Origin: Liolophura sinensis
Taxonomy: Eukaryota; Mollusca; Polyplacophora; Chitonida; Chitonidae
Assembly: GCF_032854445.1 (NCBI RefSeq)
Contig: NC_088301.1
Span: forward strand, 45,379,116 to 45,443,115
DNA length: 64,000 nucleotides
Direction: 5' to 3'
The notes below the pieces were generated by a model that was given only the letters and a program-made list of their open reading frames with translations, did not search any database and was not told where the DNA came from. The position numbers and the translations under genes are program-made. Positions 48,101 to 57,850 of this stretch are shown here, one piece after another. Every line of letters starts with the position of its first letter. The first letter of the stretch is position 1.

Positions 48101-51100
48101 GAGAACACCTGTGTGAAGGAATTGATGTCTTTATTGTTGTACACCTACATGAAGCAGAATCGTGCTGGTGTACTGTTCTCCTCCAAGGCCTGAATTGTTT
48201 TCCTGTAAATGTGTATTAAATGTATGTAATGTTATTCAAAACAGCATTTGAGTAATTCTAGACAATGTGTTATAATTGCATTTAATATGATTGCATTTTT
48301 CTTTACCTAATCTATTTATGCCAGAGTGCAAGTGGGTACGTACATTGCTACTTGTTATGTATTTAAATGAACAGTTAAAATACTTCTGACCCTTTGCCGG
48401 CTGTCACGCTCTTGTTGGTGATCTAGCATTGCCCTCCATGCAGTGAATTTTGTCGTTAGCAATTAACAGAACTCAGAAGAATTAATTTTGTTTGAAATTA
48501 AGTTTGTTGGAGGATCCTGCCTTCCTCCAGTATGGCATATTAAACTATGTCTTTTGGGGCAAATCTGCATTTAACATTGGCAGGGGATTGGTTGGTGACT
48601 TACTAGGCTGGTGGTTTACTGTGGGCAATCTTTTTTCCACTACCCATGAAACTGCCGCCACTGATATTTTGTAAGGGAAATATTCTTGAGTATGCATTAG
48701 ATAGAAATGAATCCGTTGAATCCATTGATATCCCAGACCTACTAAATGTATTAAGCCATTCAGTGAAGTCCATAGGACTTTTCCACAAATAATGTAAGAT
48801 CAGTTCAAGAGTTAAGCAATATTAAAGCCACTGGCAGTAGATCATGAAAAGCAGAGCAATCTGTGCAATTGATCCAAGCCTTTTATACTGTAGATCTAAT
48901 ACAGTTAAAGAGTTTAGTTCTGCATGGTGTTCTCTGTACTATATGCTTGTTGATGTTGCTTTTTGAAGTTAATCAGGTTGCTGGTTTCGTCGAAAGCGCA
49001 AGCTTTGCCAGTTATACTATGTTTCATAACAACTTCATTATTTTGACAGTTATATACCCAACACTGGGAGACAAGCCAACAAAGATTGTGGAGGAGGTTG
49101 GAGGGGGAGGTGGGAAAGTGGGTGACCTTACTATTACATGGAAGGTGTGTATGTTGATGTATTATAGCTTTTCTCATTACATTTTATTGTATTGAAAAAA
49201 AAAAAAAAATACATCACTATGTCAAATAGTGGCCTTATTTCATGTAGGCAAGGAGTGTTCTTGAAATAAAATAGGAAATTTCAGTTTTGGTGAAGGACTC
49301 ATGTTCATCTTTGTCTTTTAGGCACCATCGTTTTGGCAGAATTACTGCACTTGCGTATAAAATGAATTGACTTTCACATGTTTCTTTTTTTGTCCACAGC
49401 CCTTGGATCCTGTGGATCATCACGGAGAAAAGATAGGCTATGCAGTTTACTGGAGGAGGAAGGGTTTGAGGGTCACCGATGTGGATTGGGAAAAGGTGAG
49501 GATTACATTCTGCAACATTAAATTTATTGACCAACATAAAGTGCTTTGTTCACATCTAATTGTGGAGTAAGACTGAGGTGGGAGCAATTTATAGCTTTTC
49601 TAAGGATTTATCCCTTGTCACCATCCCTGCCATATTTTAATTTGAGAATTACTCTCTTACCTCAAGGATTCTGAATATGATATTTCAAATGTCATAAGAA
49701 GATGAAACATGTAGGGTTTGTGTTATTGTGTAAGTGAATCACAAACTTTTTTTTTAGTTTTGAAAGATACATATATACAGGATCCATTTCTGCATGCATT
49801 AGATGGAGGTTACATCTGCCTAATATGTTATATTAACAGGCTTGATGTCTGTTATTTAAATTTATAGCTTGTCAAACATAAAAATTGATTTACATGACAC
49901 TGTTGTTTCATTTGTCAGGGTGTGGTCTATGGGAATGCCAGTCGCTATGTGCATACAGTTGGGCAAGCATACTTCTACACCGAGTATGAGGTAAAGGTTC
50001 AAGCACTGAACATACATGGAGCAGGACCCAATTCTTCCATCCAGATCATCTATTCAGCCGAGGACTGTGAGTAATGTATACTTAGTTTGCATTCATAAAT
50101 TAATATACCTTACATTAGGGTGAATTATAGATGTACCCCAAATGTATAGAAGGGTGTATTGTTTTCATGGTTTAAGTAACAGAATAGGTTTGTCACAATG
50201 TGTCCATTCATTTACCAGAGATGTTACAAGACATATTTAATGGCTTATATTTATTTTGTCCACTCAAATAATTTCCGCCCATGTGTCAAAGTGACTGGCT
50301 GACTGACTGCTGGTTTCGTCTTATCGATCGACTAACTGACCAGTGGATCAACAGATTAACCTACCCACTGACTGATGGAGTGATCACAATGATGGAGTGA
50401 TCACTGATGGAGTGATCACAGTGATGGAGTGATCACTGATGGAGTGATCACTGATGGAGTGATCACTGATGGAGTGATCACTGATGGAGTGATCTACTGA
50501 TGGAGTGATCACAGTGATGGAGTGATCACAGTGATGGAGTGATCACAGTGATGGAGTGATCACTGATGGAGTGATCACTGATGGAGTGATCACTGATGGA
50601 GTGACCTACTGATGGAGTGATCACAGTGATGGAGTGATCACTGATGGAGTGATCACAGTGATGGAGTGATCACTGATGGAGTGATCACTGATGGAGTGAT
50701 CACTGATGGAGTGACCTACTGATGGAGTGATCACAGTGATGGAGTGATCACAGTGATGGAGTGATCACTGATGGAGTGATCACAGTGATGGAGTGATCAC
50801 AGTGATGGAGTGATCACAGTGATGGAGTGGCCTACTGATGGAGTGATCACAGTGATGGAGTGATCACAGTGATGGAGTGAATCACTGCTATGTAAGCTGG
50901 ACTGATCAAACCGCCTTAAAATTGAAAGAAAACCTGCAAATAAACCAGGACTTTGTTACTCAGCAATCCAGTGTGGTCACCCTAAGTACAAACTAAGTGG
51001 TGCATGACAGCTTTAAATGTAAATTAAATAACAAAGGGAATCTTCAAAACACTATGTGGATTGAATGCGTTTTGTCAGCTATGCCTCAGAAAGTGATTTG

Positions 51101-51676
51101 TAAGTAAGCAGCCCATGTTTGAGTTGTTCATTGCAATCGCTAGGACCCATCGAGTGTGGGGTTTCAACGCGGACTTGGGCAGAGAATTTGCAGATTCCCT
51201 CATTTGTACTGCTTCTGGGCCTTGGTAACAGCAAGCTGTCAACGATGCTTGTGTTGCGCAGTGTATATGCAACATCCATTTGACCACATATCTGTACGCC
51301 ATTTCCCAAAGGTCGTTGGTTTTCCCAAGCATACCAGTTTCTGCCACAAAATTATTTTACATGCTACTACACAGGAGTCAAATAAACAGTCAGTCGATTT
51401 CTCTCACAGGAAGTTTGATTTCTATCACAAGAAGTTTGATTTCTCGTAATTTTATAGTGACATTTCTTCAGTACTTTATTATATGTGAAACTTAGTGATG
51501 TACAGCATGTGTGACTCACTCCCCTGGATAGATTGTCATGATCCAGGTCATGTTAAGTCAACATTCTGATTTATGATGACCTGATATATTATCTTGATAA
51601 CAAGCTTGGCTCTGACATTTGTAAATAACCAAAAACTTTTCATGTGTGCTGTCCTTATTGTAACAGTTTGCCCTTT

Positions 51677-51708
<32 letters not shown>

Positions 51709-53751
51709 TCTGTTCTTCATACTTCAGTGATTTATAGGGCTGGAGATCAAAGCATTTAGATCAAGATATTACACTTTTCATCATATTTGTACATTTTAAA
51801 TAATAATTTCTGAACATTTCATTTGTTCCTAAATGATGCTACCCTCAAATAACTCGTTGTTTGTTAAATTAGAAGTGATTTTACCCCTTTTTTCTATAAA
51901 ATGCCCAAATTTATATGCTCCTTTTTCACTTGCATTCAGATTTAGATTCCCATGCTTGCACTGTTCACACTGACCTGAATCTTCCACCACTTGCCACATT
52001 GTTAATATATCCCTTACACATACAGAATATAACCTCATATTATTTCACTGAAGTTGTTACTTGTCCCCACTCGGTAGAAAAGGGGACGATAGGTTTACAT
52101 CTCATCTTGCTGTCTCCCTGGAATCAGTTTTCAGATTTTGTTCCAAAATGATGCCCCTCAACAACATACAGATCATGGTTTAGTGCAAGATTTGTTACTT
52201 ATTCATCATTTTGATAAAGTTACAGACATTTTTGTCCTAATTTCGTTTTCAACAGGTTTGAACAAGTTACAGATTACATTTGAGTTTTAGACCTTTTTTT
52301 CCATTTTTAATCAAAATGAAATTATGATTTTTTTTCTGCTGATGACATTCACATAGATATTTTATTTAATAGTGATTGTGAAAGCTTGTTGTGCTATGTA
52401 AGCTCAAAATTGCCACCTTTACTAGCTCCCTCATTATAAGTAACCATATTGGGAATTTTAAAATAAGTTCATGCAGTTACATCCCATCCATAAAGCCTGT
52501 GTGTACAGATTCTATTGTTTGTGTGACCGCTTTGGTGGCCTAATGGTTAGAGCATCCGCCTCGAAGTCAAGAGACCAGATAACAAACCTGGGTTGGGGCA
52601 TATCAAAGACTTTAAAAATGGTACTTGTTGCTGCCTTGCATGGCACTCAGCACTGAGAGATTAGGGTAAGGAAACTGGACTGGTTGGCCTGGTGTCAGTA
52701 TAATGTGACCGGGTAGGGGTGTCATGATGTCATTGTCATATGACTGAAAAATTGCTAAGTATGACGTTAAACCTCAAGCATGGCTTTATTCATTTTATTA
52801 GTCATGGTTATATTTGTTATTCTATTAGCTCCATTAGAATAGTTTGTTCTATTGGCTTCTGTTTGACAGTACCTGTTGCAACACCTGGGACTCCTTATGG
52901 AGAAGGCTTTAATGCCACCTGTCTGAGGATCTACTGGAATCCAGTCAGTGACAATAGACAACAGGTTAAGGGAAAACTACTTGGCTACAAGGTATGGCTT
53001 CAATTAATTTCATTTGTTCAGTTATTGCTCTCTAATGGTTTTGGATATTAGGATAAAAATGCAGGTAGAGCAGGAGGAGACCTGTCATGTGTTTTATGGA
53101 CATATGTAATGTTGACAGAATGTATGACCAGTAAGAGTGAAGTATCCAACTTACTAAAGCTAAATACACTGTAGTATTGTTACATTGGTTAAAATTAAAA
53201 ACATGTTGTTCAAATGAAGGGAATGGTAACTGAAGTTGCGCACTTCAACATCCTGAACATCTGAAGGTTGGAGTAATTTTTTCACAAGAACAACTAATAT
53301 TTCTCATTTTCCAATTGTGTCGCCAGATCAATTATTGGAAGTTGGATGTTCAGAAGGAACTTGAAGCAACGCAGGCTATTCTTCATGGGCAAAGAGACCG
53401 TGGGCTTATTATAGGCCTGGAACATGACACCTTCTATGAGTTCAATATACAGGCTTACAATTCTGCCGGAAATGGACCAAAGAGTGAAACTTTTCGACAG
53501 ACAACTTTCCATCTCCGTATGTCTGTTTCTTTTCATTTTATGACCAGCCTTTTCAGCATTTACATCATCCACTAATATTCAAAAAGGTATCATGTTGCAT
53601 AAAATTGGTCAAAAATTTTTTGATTCTTGTATAAAACACAATAAAATTCTTGCCTGGATTTACGTACATCAAAGGTATGAACAAATTTTTCTTTAAACTT
53701 GTGTTTAAAGAAATGTGTTTTGGTCTTGTATATATTTTATTTCATTTGATT

Positions 53752-53795
<44 letters not shown>

Positions 53796-55961
53796 CAGGT
53801 GTATACAGACACACATATAGTTTTGAAATGAGTAAAGTTCCGAAGAACTTGTTTTACTCCGTAATGGGGAAACATTGATAATGACATGCATACAACAGGG
53901 TGAATAATCCTGAAGTGCCACAATTAAGTATTGTAAAACACATGAATCAAACTGTTAGTAAACAAGTTATGTTTGAGTATACTCAAAAGTTAGTTTAGTT
54001 TTAAAGAGTGATGTACAATTGATAGACTTTAGAGCCAAGGATAATTTGTTCCACTCTTGTGGACATTTGTATGAAATCATTCTTGAACAAACTTGATATA
54101 AACCCTTTGGGCCACAACTTACTGGATATTTTCATATTGTGTTTTAGCACCTATGCACTACCCTACTGAGGTGAGCATCCACTCTGTGTCAGAAGACACT
54201 GTGGAGGTGAAGTGGAGAGGGGTGAGCACAAACCATGGAGAAGAACCACTACAGGGGTACAAGGTGAGCAGTCAACCACAGAAACATGGGTGATGGGCCA
54301 GAAAGTCTTTCAGATCAGCTAGAATATAGCAATGTGGCATGTCCTCTACAGATATCAGAACTAAAACTAATCAGATAAGCTGTTCATCAATGACAGTGAG
54401 ACATGTGGTGAAGGAAATTATTTATGGATAAGGTTTTATTATGATTTCATCAGTTTTATCTCAGTTTTGGACCCTTGTCCACAGTCTGCCAAAATCAGAG
54501 TGCAATAATTAGCCAAAGGCATTTCCACAATCTAAACTAAAATGGTTTTACCAGTGTTGGTGCAACCAGTATGGATGTGGCAATGGTAGTCAGGGTCCAT
54601 GCATATGATTTTCAACTGAAGTAACTTGAGGAAATATGTGTGGACTGAGCCTCTCAACTTCACAAATTTGAGTTTACTTGTGCAACAAAAGTATTTATTT
54701 ATTTCCTTATGTGCTTAATGGTTGAATGGTTGGTTAGTATATGGCTGCACCAAGTCACAGACCAAGTTCTGCTTAGTTTTTGTCCAAAATCATGATGTGC
54801 AAAAAATTCTGTTATGGATATTGACATAAGGATATTATTCCGACAGCGCAGACCATTAGAGGACATTTATTTATTCCAGAATACTTGTTGCTTTAAGGAG
54901 GAATAGTTGTTTTAACGAGGTATTACATGGTTATGTGTTGATTTGTTTCAGATAAGATATTGGGTGTTTGGCACTGACATCAGGAATGCCAGTGATGTTG
55001 ACACAGGGAGAACACCAAAGGGACGGATAATTGGTCTGCAGAAGAACACTTTGTACAACTTGAGAGTTCTAGCTTACAGCCGAGGTGGTGATGGAAAAAT
55101 GAGCATGCCTCCACTCTACTTCTCCATGGGTATGTTTCATTAATTATTCAATTTCCGATCTTGAACCCCAGAACACAACTACATCTATCTAAAGCTAGAG
55201 ATATGTGCTTAATTTCTTACTCGAGTTGTGCTCAAGGCAAAATTGGTAATTTTGGTACTTCCTCCCTTTGTGGTCTGCACGATGATATACCAGCTGTAGC
55301 TGTTGGAGGTGTCCTATTTGTGTTTGTATGGTTCTACAGCGAGGCAGCATTATGCATATACTGGCATCAGTACCAGTGGCTGATTTCTTAGAGTACTTGT
55401 TGAAAGAATCGTCAAGGTAATATGTTTCGGAAGTGAGGTGGAAACAGACCCACACTGCCATGGCCATGTGAATGCCTGATGTCAAAGAAACTGGAAACAC
55501 CATGACACATAATTTGGGTCTGATTGGTTAAAATTGATCTGGCAGCACTTTTTATTTCCTCAGTAGGCAGTCCCATGAGATTTACACTGTTGTGAACTGA
55601 CCAAACTGAAGTTGAAGAGGATGTTAATTAGATCTCAAGCAAAGAAATTAAACACATCAAGTTTATAGCTGTCATAAGAAAGAACTGTCTTGCTGCTGTT
55701 TCAGTAATCATGCCAAATGAAATTATCCTGGGTAATGTGTAAAAGAGCAAAATATATTGGTAGATCTTTAAATTTATCCAGTGATCAATTTGTTTTTTTC
55801 ACATAAACTGCATTATTTTCTTTTTATTGGAAATTTCAGAAAACAGCCAGATCCGGTATGATCCCAGTCAAACAGAGTTACTAGCCACCAGTTCCCAGTT
55901 GCTCCCGTCTTTCTTTATAACATCTGTCAGCCTTTTGCTCATTGCGTTCTATCTCCATTGA
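36072..55961 (+). CDS. Cont: Contactin with N-terminal C-type-lectin-like domain (gene C), complete
   Basis: GPI-anchored IgCAM of axons and septate junctions; in Drosophila, Contactin partners Neuroglian and Neurexin IV. Exons: 36072-36138, 36537-36631, 37208-37293, 37956-38224, 38761-39114, 39839-39934, 40724-40963, 41318-41423, 42443-42633, 43626-43898, 44314-44607, 45952-46115, 46471-46597, 47388-47558, 47937-48086, 49050-49144, 49400-49495, 49919-50066, 52870-52991, 53327-53516, 54148-54263, 54952-55129, 55840-55961. They sum to 3750 nt in phase: 1249 codons and TGA. Residues: signal 1-20, lectin-like 24-160, Ig1 185-290, Ig2 291-402, Ig3 403-501, Ig4 502-592, Ig5 593-690, Ig6 691-787, FN3-1 788-894, FN3-2 895-1007, FN3-3 1008-1111, FN3-4 1112-1209, GPI signal to the end. 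Family hallmarks are YIFISSNGKLYFSEVT in Ig2 and the Gly-rich GGGGGKVGDLTITW in FN3-2. The lectin-like domain is the arthropod/protostome contactin layout; vertebrate contactins lack it. Confidence 0.95.
36537..38224 (+). CDS. Cont: Contactin C-type-lectin-like domain
   Basis: Exons 36537-36631, 37208-37293, 37956-38224. It opens CPMEWESFEQSCYKFVVYPE, continues FNEATSDCV, LVSVNSFSEHNFIEQKI, FWIDDEAP and closes MGYICETP, the order of a long-form lectin fold. Four Cys remain: the N-terminal pair and the DC...ICE pair. The second core pair (C2-C3) is absent. I see no EPN/QPD or WND calcium-sugar motif, so calcium-dependent sugar binding is unlikely. Confidence 0.88.
37088..37125. repeat. (GT)n/(CA)n microsatellite
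   Basis: GT repeats run into CACGCGCGCACACACAC, giving a near-palindromic tract in the intron between lectin exons 2 and 3. Confidence 0.85.
37337..37495 (-). mobile_element. SINE-1, reverse orientation
   Basis: TTGATTGGTGTTTTATGCCG, TACTCTAGAATATTTCATTT, GACGGCGGCCAGCATTGTGG, GTGGGAGG and AACCCACGACCATC are the reverse complement of the SINE-1 3' half. Confidence 0.8.
37728..37845 (-). repeat. SINE-1, reverse, strongly diverged
   Basis: GACTTATTTATTTGATTTGT, CCTGCATTATGGTGCCAGGA and GGGAACCCATGC follow SINE-1 order in reverse. Confidence 0.5.
38556..38682 (+). repeat. SINE-1 tail, diverged
   Basis: CCTTTTTCCATCCATAACAC, TGACTGCCTTAGAATAATGG and GGCATAAAACAACAATCTAA then CAAATAAATC match the SINE-1 end. 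In the intron after the lectin domain. Confidence 0.5.
38761..42633 (+). CDS. Cont: Contactin Ig1 to Ig3
   Basis: Ig1 is one exon (38761-39114: AYIECVATGKPAPTYTWRNG, YYQCRASNKFG). Ig2 is 39839-39934 and 40724-40963 (LECPSITAEP, RYQWAKERP, YYYCVVTL). Ig3 is 41318-41423 and 42443-42633 (RLECFAYGT, YSWLRLG, YQCNVFSS). Ig3 carries KRGDT at 41380-41394. Confidence 0.9.
39501..39596 (+). mobile_element. SINE-1 internal fragment
   Basis: ATGAGTTCAAGTCCAGCTCA (B-box form), TGCTGTCTTCCTCTCCAGTC, GTACATGACAAGGTCTGCCA and GCAACCTGTGG. Truncated at both ends. Confidence 0.7.
41545..41745 (+). repeat. Dispersed repeat R3, copy in contactin Ig3 intron
   Basis: Matches the reverse complement of 17741-17965 over most of its length (CCTGATTCTGAGATTCCTAT, GATGATATTCTACTGGAAAA, CACTTTTGTGGGCAAAATTT). 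No coding frame. Confidence 0.65.
41754..41990 (+). mobile_element. SINE-2, diverged
   Basis: Tail-truncated relative of 33421-33772: CCAGTGGTATATTGGTTAGA, CCTACCAAAGACTTGGCATC, AGTATAATATGACTGG and GTGTCATGTCTGGTGTCTCC. Directly follows an R3 repeat. Confidence 0.65.
43385..43555 (+). repeat. Dispersed repeat R3, diverged copy
   Basis: Weaker match to 41545-41745 in the same orientation (GATCTCAGAAAGGAGTTTTG, GTCTCTAAAAATGAACTGTT, TTTTTGAGGTAAATTATGTG). Confidence 0.4.
43626..46597 (+). CDS. Cont: Contactin Ig4 to Ig6
   Basis: Ig4 (43626-43898: LTWRCYAAATPPETYVWFKN, YQCAAKNEYG) and Ig5 (44314-44607: TLECNPEAAPFPTFKWFKDG, YKCEATNTLG) are single exons. Ig6 is split in phase 0: 45952-46115 (FLTCQASYSPG, IYIWKFNG) and 46471-46597 (YTCVARTQTDEV). 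Confidence 0.92.
44870..45800. other. Unclassified intronic sequence, possibly an old dispersed repeat
   Basis: Contains a reversed B-box-like word (GGATTTGAACCCGAGAC at 44891-44907) and phrases typical of dispersed repeats (AATTCCAAAATGGCTGCC, CAAAGTTTGAAGTCAGTC). No frame, no ends visible. Confidence 0.3.
46730..46930 (+). mobile_element. SINE-1, nearly full body
   Basis: GCTGTGAGTTCAAGTCCAGC, GTACGTGGGAAGGTCTGTCA, TCGTGGGTTTCCCCGGG, CTGGCCGCCGTAGTATAAGT and CTTGAGTACAGCGTAAAACA then CCAAACAAATC. The best-conserved 3' part in the window. Confidence 0.85.
47388..50066 (+). CDS. Cont: Contactin FN3-1 and FN3-2
   Basis: FN3-1 is 47388-47558 and 47937-48086 (IQLKWTPGDDHGDPV, YKFRVRARNTFGLG). 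FN3-2 is 49050-49144, 49400-49495 and 49919-50066: the Gly run and TITWK, then the YAVYWRRKG strand, then YEVKVQALNIHGAGP. The first two junctions inside FN3-2 are phase 0. Confidence 0.9.
48588..48712 (+). repeat. SINE-1 tail, diverged
   Basis: CACTACCCATGAAACTGCCG, CCACTGATATTTTGTAAGGG and AAATATTCTTGAGTATGCAT follow the SINE-1 3' order. Confidence 0.5.
50370..50890. repeat. Satellite-like array of TGATGGAGTGATCAC units with seven-unit higher-order period
   Basis: I count about 32 units in the contactin intron 50067-52869. Units are 15, 16 or 17 bp (ending CACT or CACAGT). A marked variant unit preceded by CTACT recurs at 50499, 50611, 50721 and 50837, with exactly seven units between successive ones (110-116 bp). 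Every unit contains the palindrome TGATCA except the variants. Confidence 0.93.
51676..51708. repeat. (AC)n microsatellite
   Basis: ACACAC run of about 30 bp in the same contactin intron as the 50370-50890 array. Confidence 0.9.
52528..52790 (+). mobile_element. SINE-2, near complete
   Basis: TTTGGTGGCCTAATGGTTAG then AGCATCCGCCTCGAAGTC (tRNA-like head), GACTTTAAAAATGGTACTTG, GGTTGGCCTGGTGTCAGTAT and the end ATGACTGAAAAATTGCTAAG then TATGACGTTAAACC. It lies about 80 bp upstream of the FN3-3 acceptor. Confidence 0.85.
52870..55129 (+). CDS. Cont: Contactin FN3-3 and FN3-4
   Basis: FN3-3 is 52870-52991 and 53327-53516 (LRIYWNPVSDN, GYK then INYWK, YEFNIQAYNSAGNGP). FN3-4 is 54148-54263 and 54952-55129 (VEVKWRGVSTN, GYK then IRYWV, YNLRVLAYSRGGDG). 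Both have a phase-0 intron between GYK and the xxYW strand. Confidence 0.9.
53757..53793. repeat. (TA)n microsatellite
   Basis: About 18 TA repeats in a contactin intron. Confidence 0.9.
55840..55961 (+). CDS. Cont: Contactin last exon: GPI-anchor signal
   Basis: Encodes NSQIRYDPSQTELLATSSQL then LPSFFITSVSLLLIAFYLH and TGA. Small residues (ATSS) upstream of a hydrophobic end with no charged cytoplasmic residues are the form of a GPI attachment signal; the exact attachment residue is not fixed. Confidence 0.88.
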
Positions 55962-57850
55962 CCAGATTCAAAATTCATTTTTGCCCCTAGAAACATTTTA
56001 ATTATACCTTAAAACATTTTTGATTCAAACGTTTTAATTGTGCGTATTAACCCGGGTGTAAGTCTTGAGATCATAAACACCTGGGTCCAACCCAAGACGG
56101 TCAACCAGTGAATAATACATTTGTTGAAAAACGTGCATTTACTAAGACTGTGAGCACAGGTGTTGTACCGAAAGTACTGGTATGGCTATCAAGTGGCCTG
56201 TATCATCTGATGCACCATGGTGACCAGTTATGACTACTTGAGTTCAAAAACAGATAGATTGACAAATAGGGAGACAACTGAATGCAAGAGTGACACAAAA
56301 TTAGAACATGCTCATCCATGGTGAGTAGTTGTTGGTAATCACCAGTCTGCATAGATCAACTAAAAACCCAGTTGGATGATCTGAGATTCTTCCAGATTTC
56401 TCAAACTTCAGTTGCTCAGAGTAGCAAGGTCATTTCACACCTGGTTTTACATGTATCATTGCATATTTTAATCCACATCTCCAATCTGAACTTCATGGTT
56501 GAATACCTCTTTTGTTTGACTAAATCAGGATGTAGTAGATGGATTTTTAAAACATGATTGTAAATAGTCGCCACTTACAAACATTCCTTAGCAGCTGTTA
56601 TTGATATATGTACATTTGTAATTGTAAAATAAGATGGGTAAATTTCTGGAAAATGTTTATATGTGTTGAATAGTTCATTTTCACAGACTTTGTTTCAAAG
56701 TTTTAATCTCCAGTGCGGTGCAGGTGTACATATCAGGGTACGTGCCATTGTTCTGAACTAAAATCTCTGAGGTGCTGTTTGCTGTGGATTACTGGACACT
56801 CATGGATACCATATATTTCTTTCTAGTACTGTTGGTTGAATTATTAGTTGCGTGCAAATAGAGATTACTTTTAGGCAGAAAATTTTGAACGCAAGCTTGA
56901 GATTCTTTCACCACTTTCAGAGTATTTTTATACTAAGATGTGACTCATAGATTAGCATGATATCCTGTAACTTTCTTTGTCTACCCACATTTGGTGCCAT
57001 GTAAACTACATTTACTACAAGAATCTCGGTAGTTCTTCTCTGCAAGTTTAAGGTGATATAAATTCCTTCATGCGTTCCAACAAAATATATTGGTGCATAT
57101 TAAGCAGTTTATTTTACATCACCGTGCTGTATAATTGTCAAGATCTCATGGCAGCTCCATGCATCTCTGTTTTTCATATTTTCTTTCCTTCCTATTTGGG
57201 TAAAGTTTTGTTATTCTAAATCTAGGCTATACAAGTATATATTTAATACTTTAGCCTACATGTATGTATACCTGTTGCTTATATTTATACACTCCACAAA
57301 TCTATGATAAATATTTTAAATGTGTTAAGCCTATGCCCTTTACGTACATGATAGAATTTTTGTTTTTTTATCGAATAGACCTCTTGTATCTTATACTATT
57401 ACATGTACAAGGCAGAACTGTTTATGCCAATTTTGGTCACATTCCCACTCAATAAGTTATACTAGGCTTTATTTAGACATGAACTTTGAACAAAATCTAT
57501 CTACTCATTTTATTTCGAGATTTCTTTCCATCTATGTAACTTTTTTGTTATGAGAATTTGTTAATGTTTACGCAAACTTTTCTGTGGTAACTATTGTAGT
57601 GAGAGGTATCCATATTAACCTACATGTATTACATAAAGTATGCCCATTTACTCATATACATGTGTTTATTGAGAGAAACTGCAATTTTTCATAGAAAACA
57701 CTCCAATAGTATAAGTTCTGGCATTCCCACTGTGAGATTGCAAATGTAAATACAATTTACTTAGTTAAATTTTTTATATATAAATACATGTATGTATTTT
57801 TTACTGAACATTTTCATAAAATAAAGATTTGATATTTGTATTCTGTTTTA
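55962..57850 (+). other. 3' UTR of contactin
   Basis: Non-coding AT-rich sequence from the stop codon to the candidate poly(A) site. Nothing else recognised. Confidence 0.55.
57820..57825 (+). terminator. Candidate poly(A) signal of contactin
   Basis: AATAAA followed by GATTTGATATTTGTATTCTG, a GT-rich downstream element. A 3' UTR of about 1.9 kb would result. Confidence 0.5.

Noticed and set aside
50370..50890. CRISPR-like regular array
   Set aside because: Units are contiguous with no unique spacers, and the context is a metazoan intron. It is a tandem satellite-like repeat.
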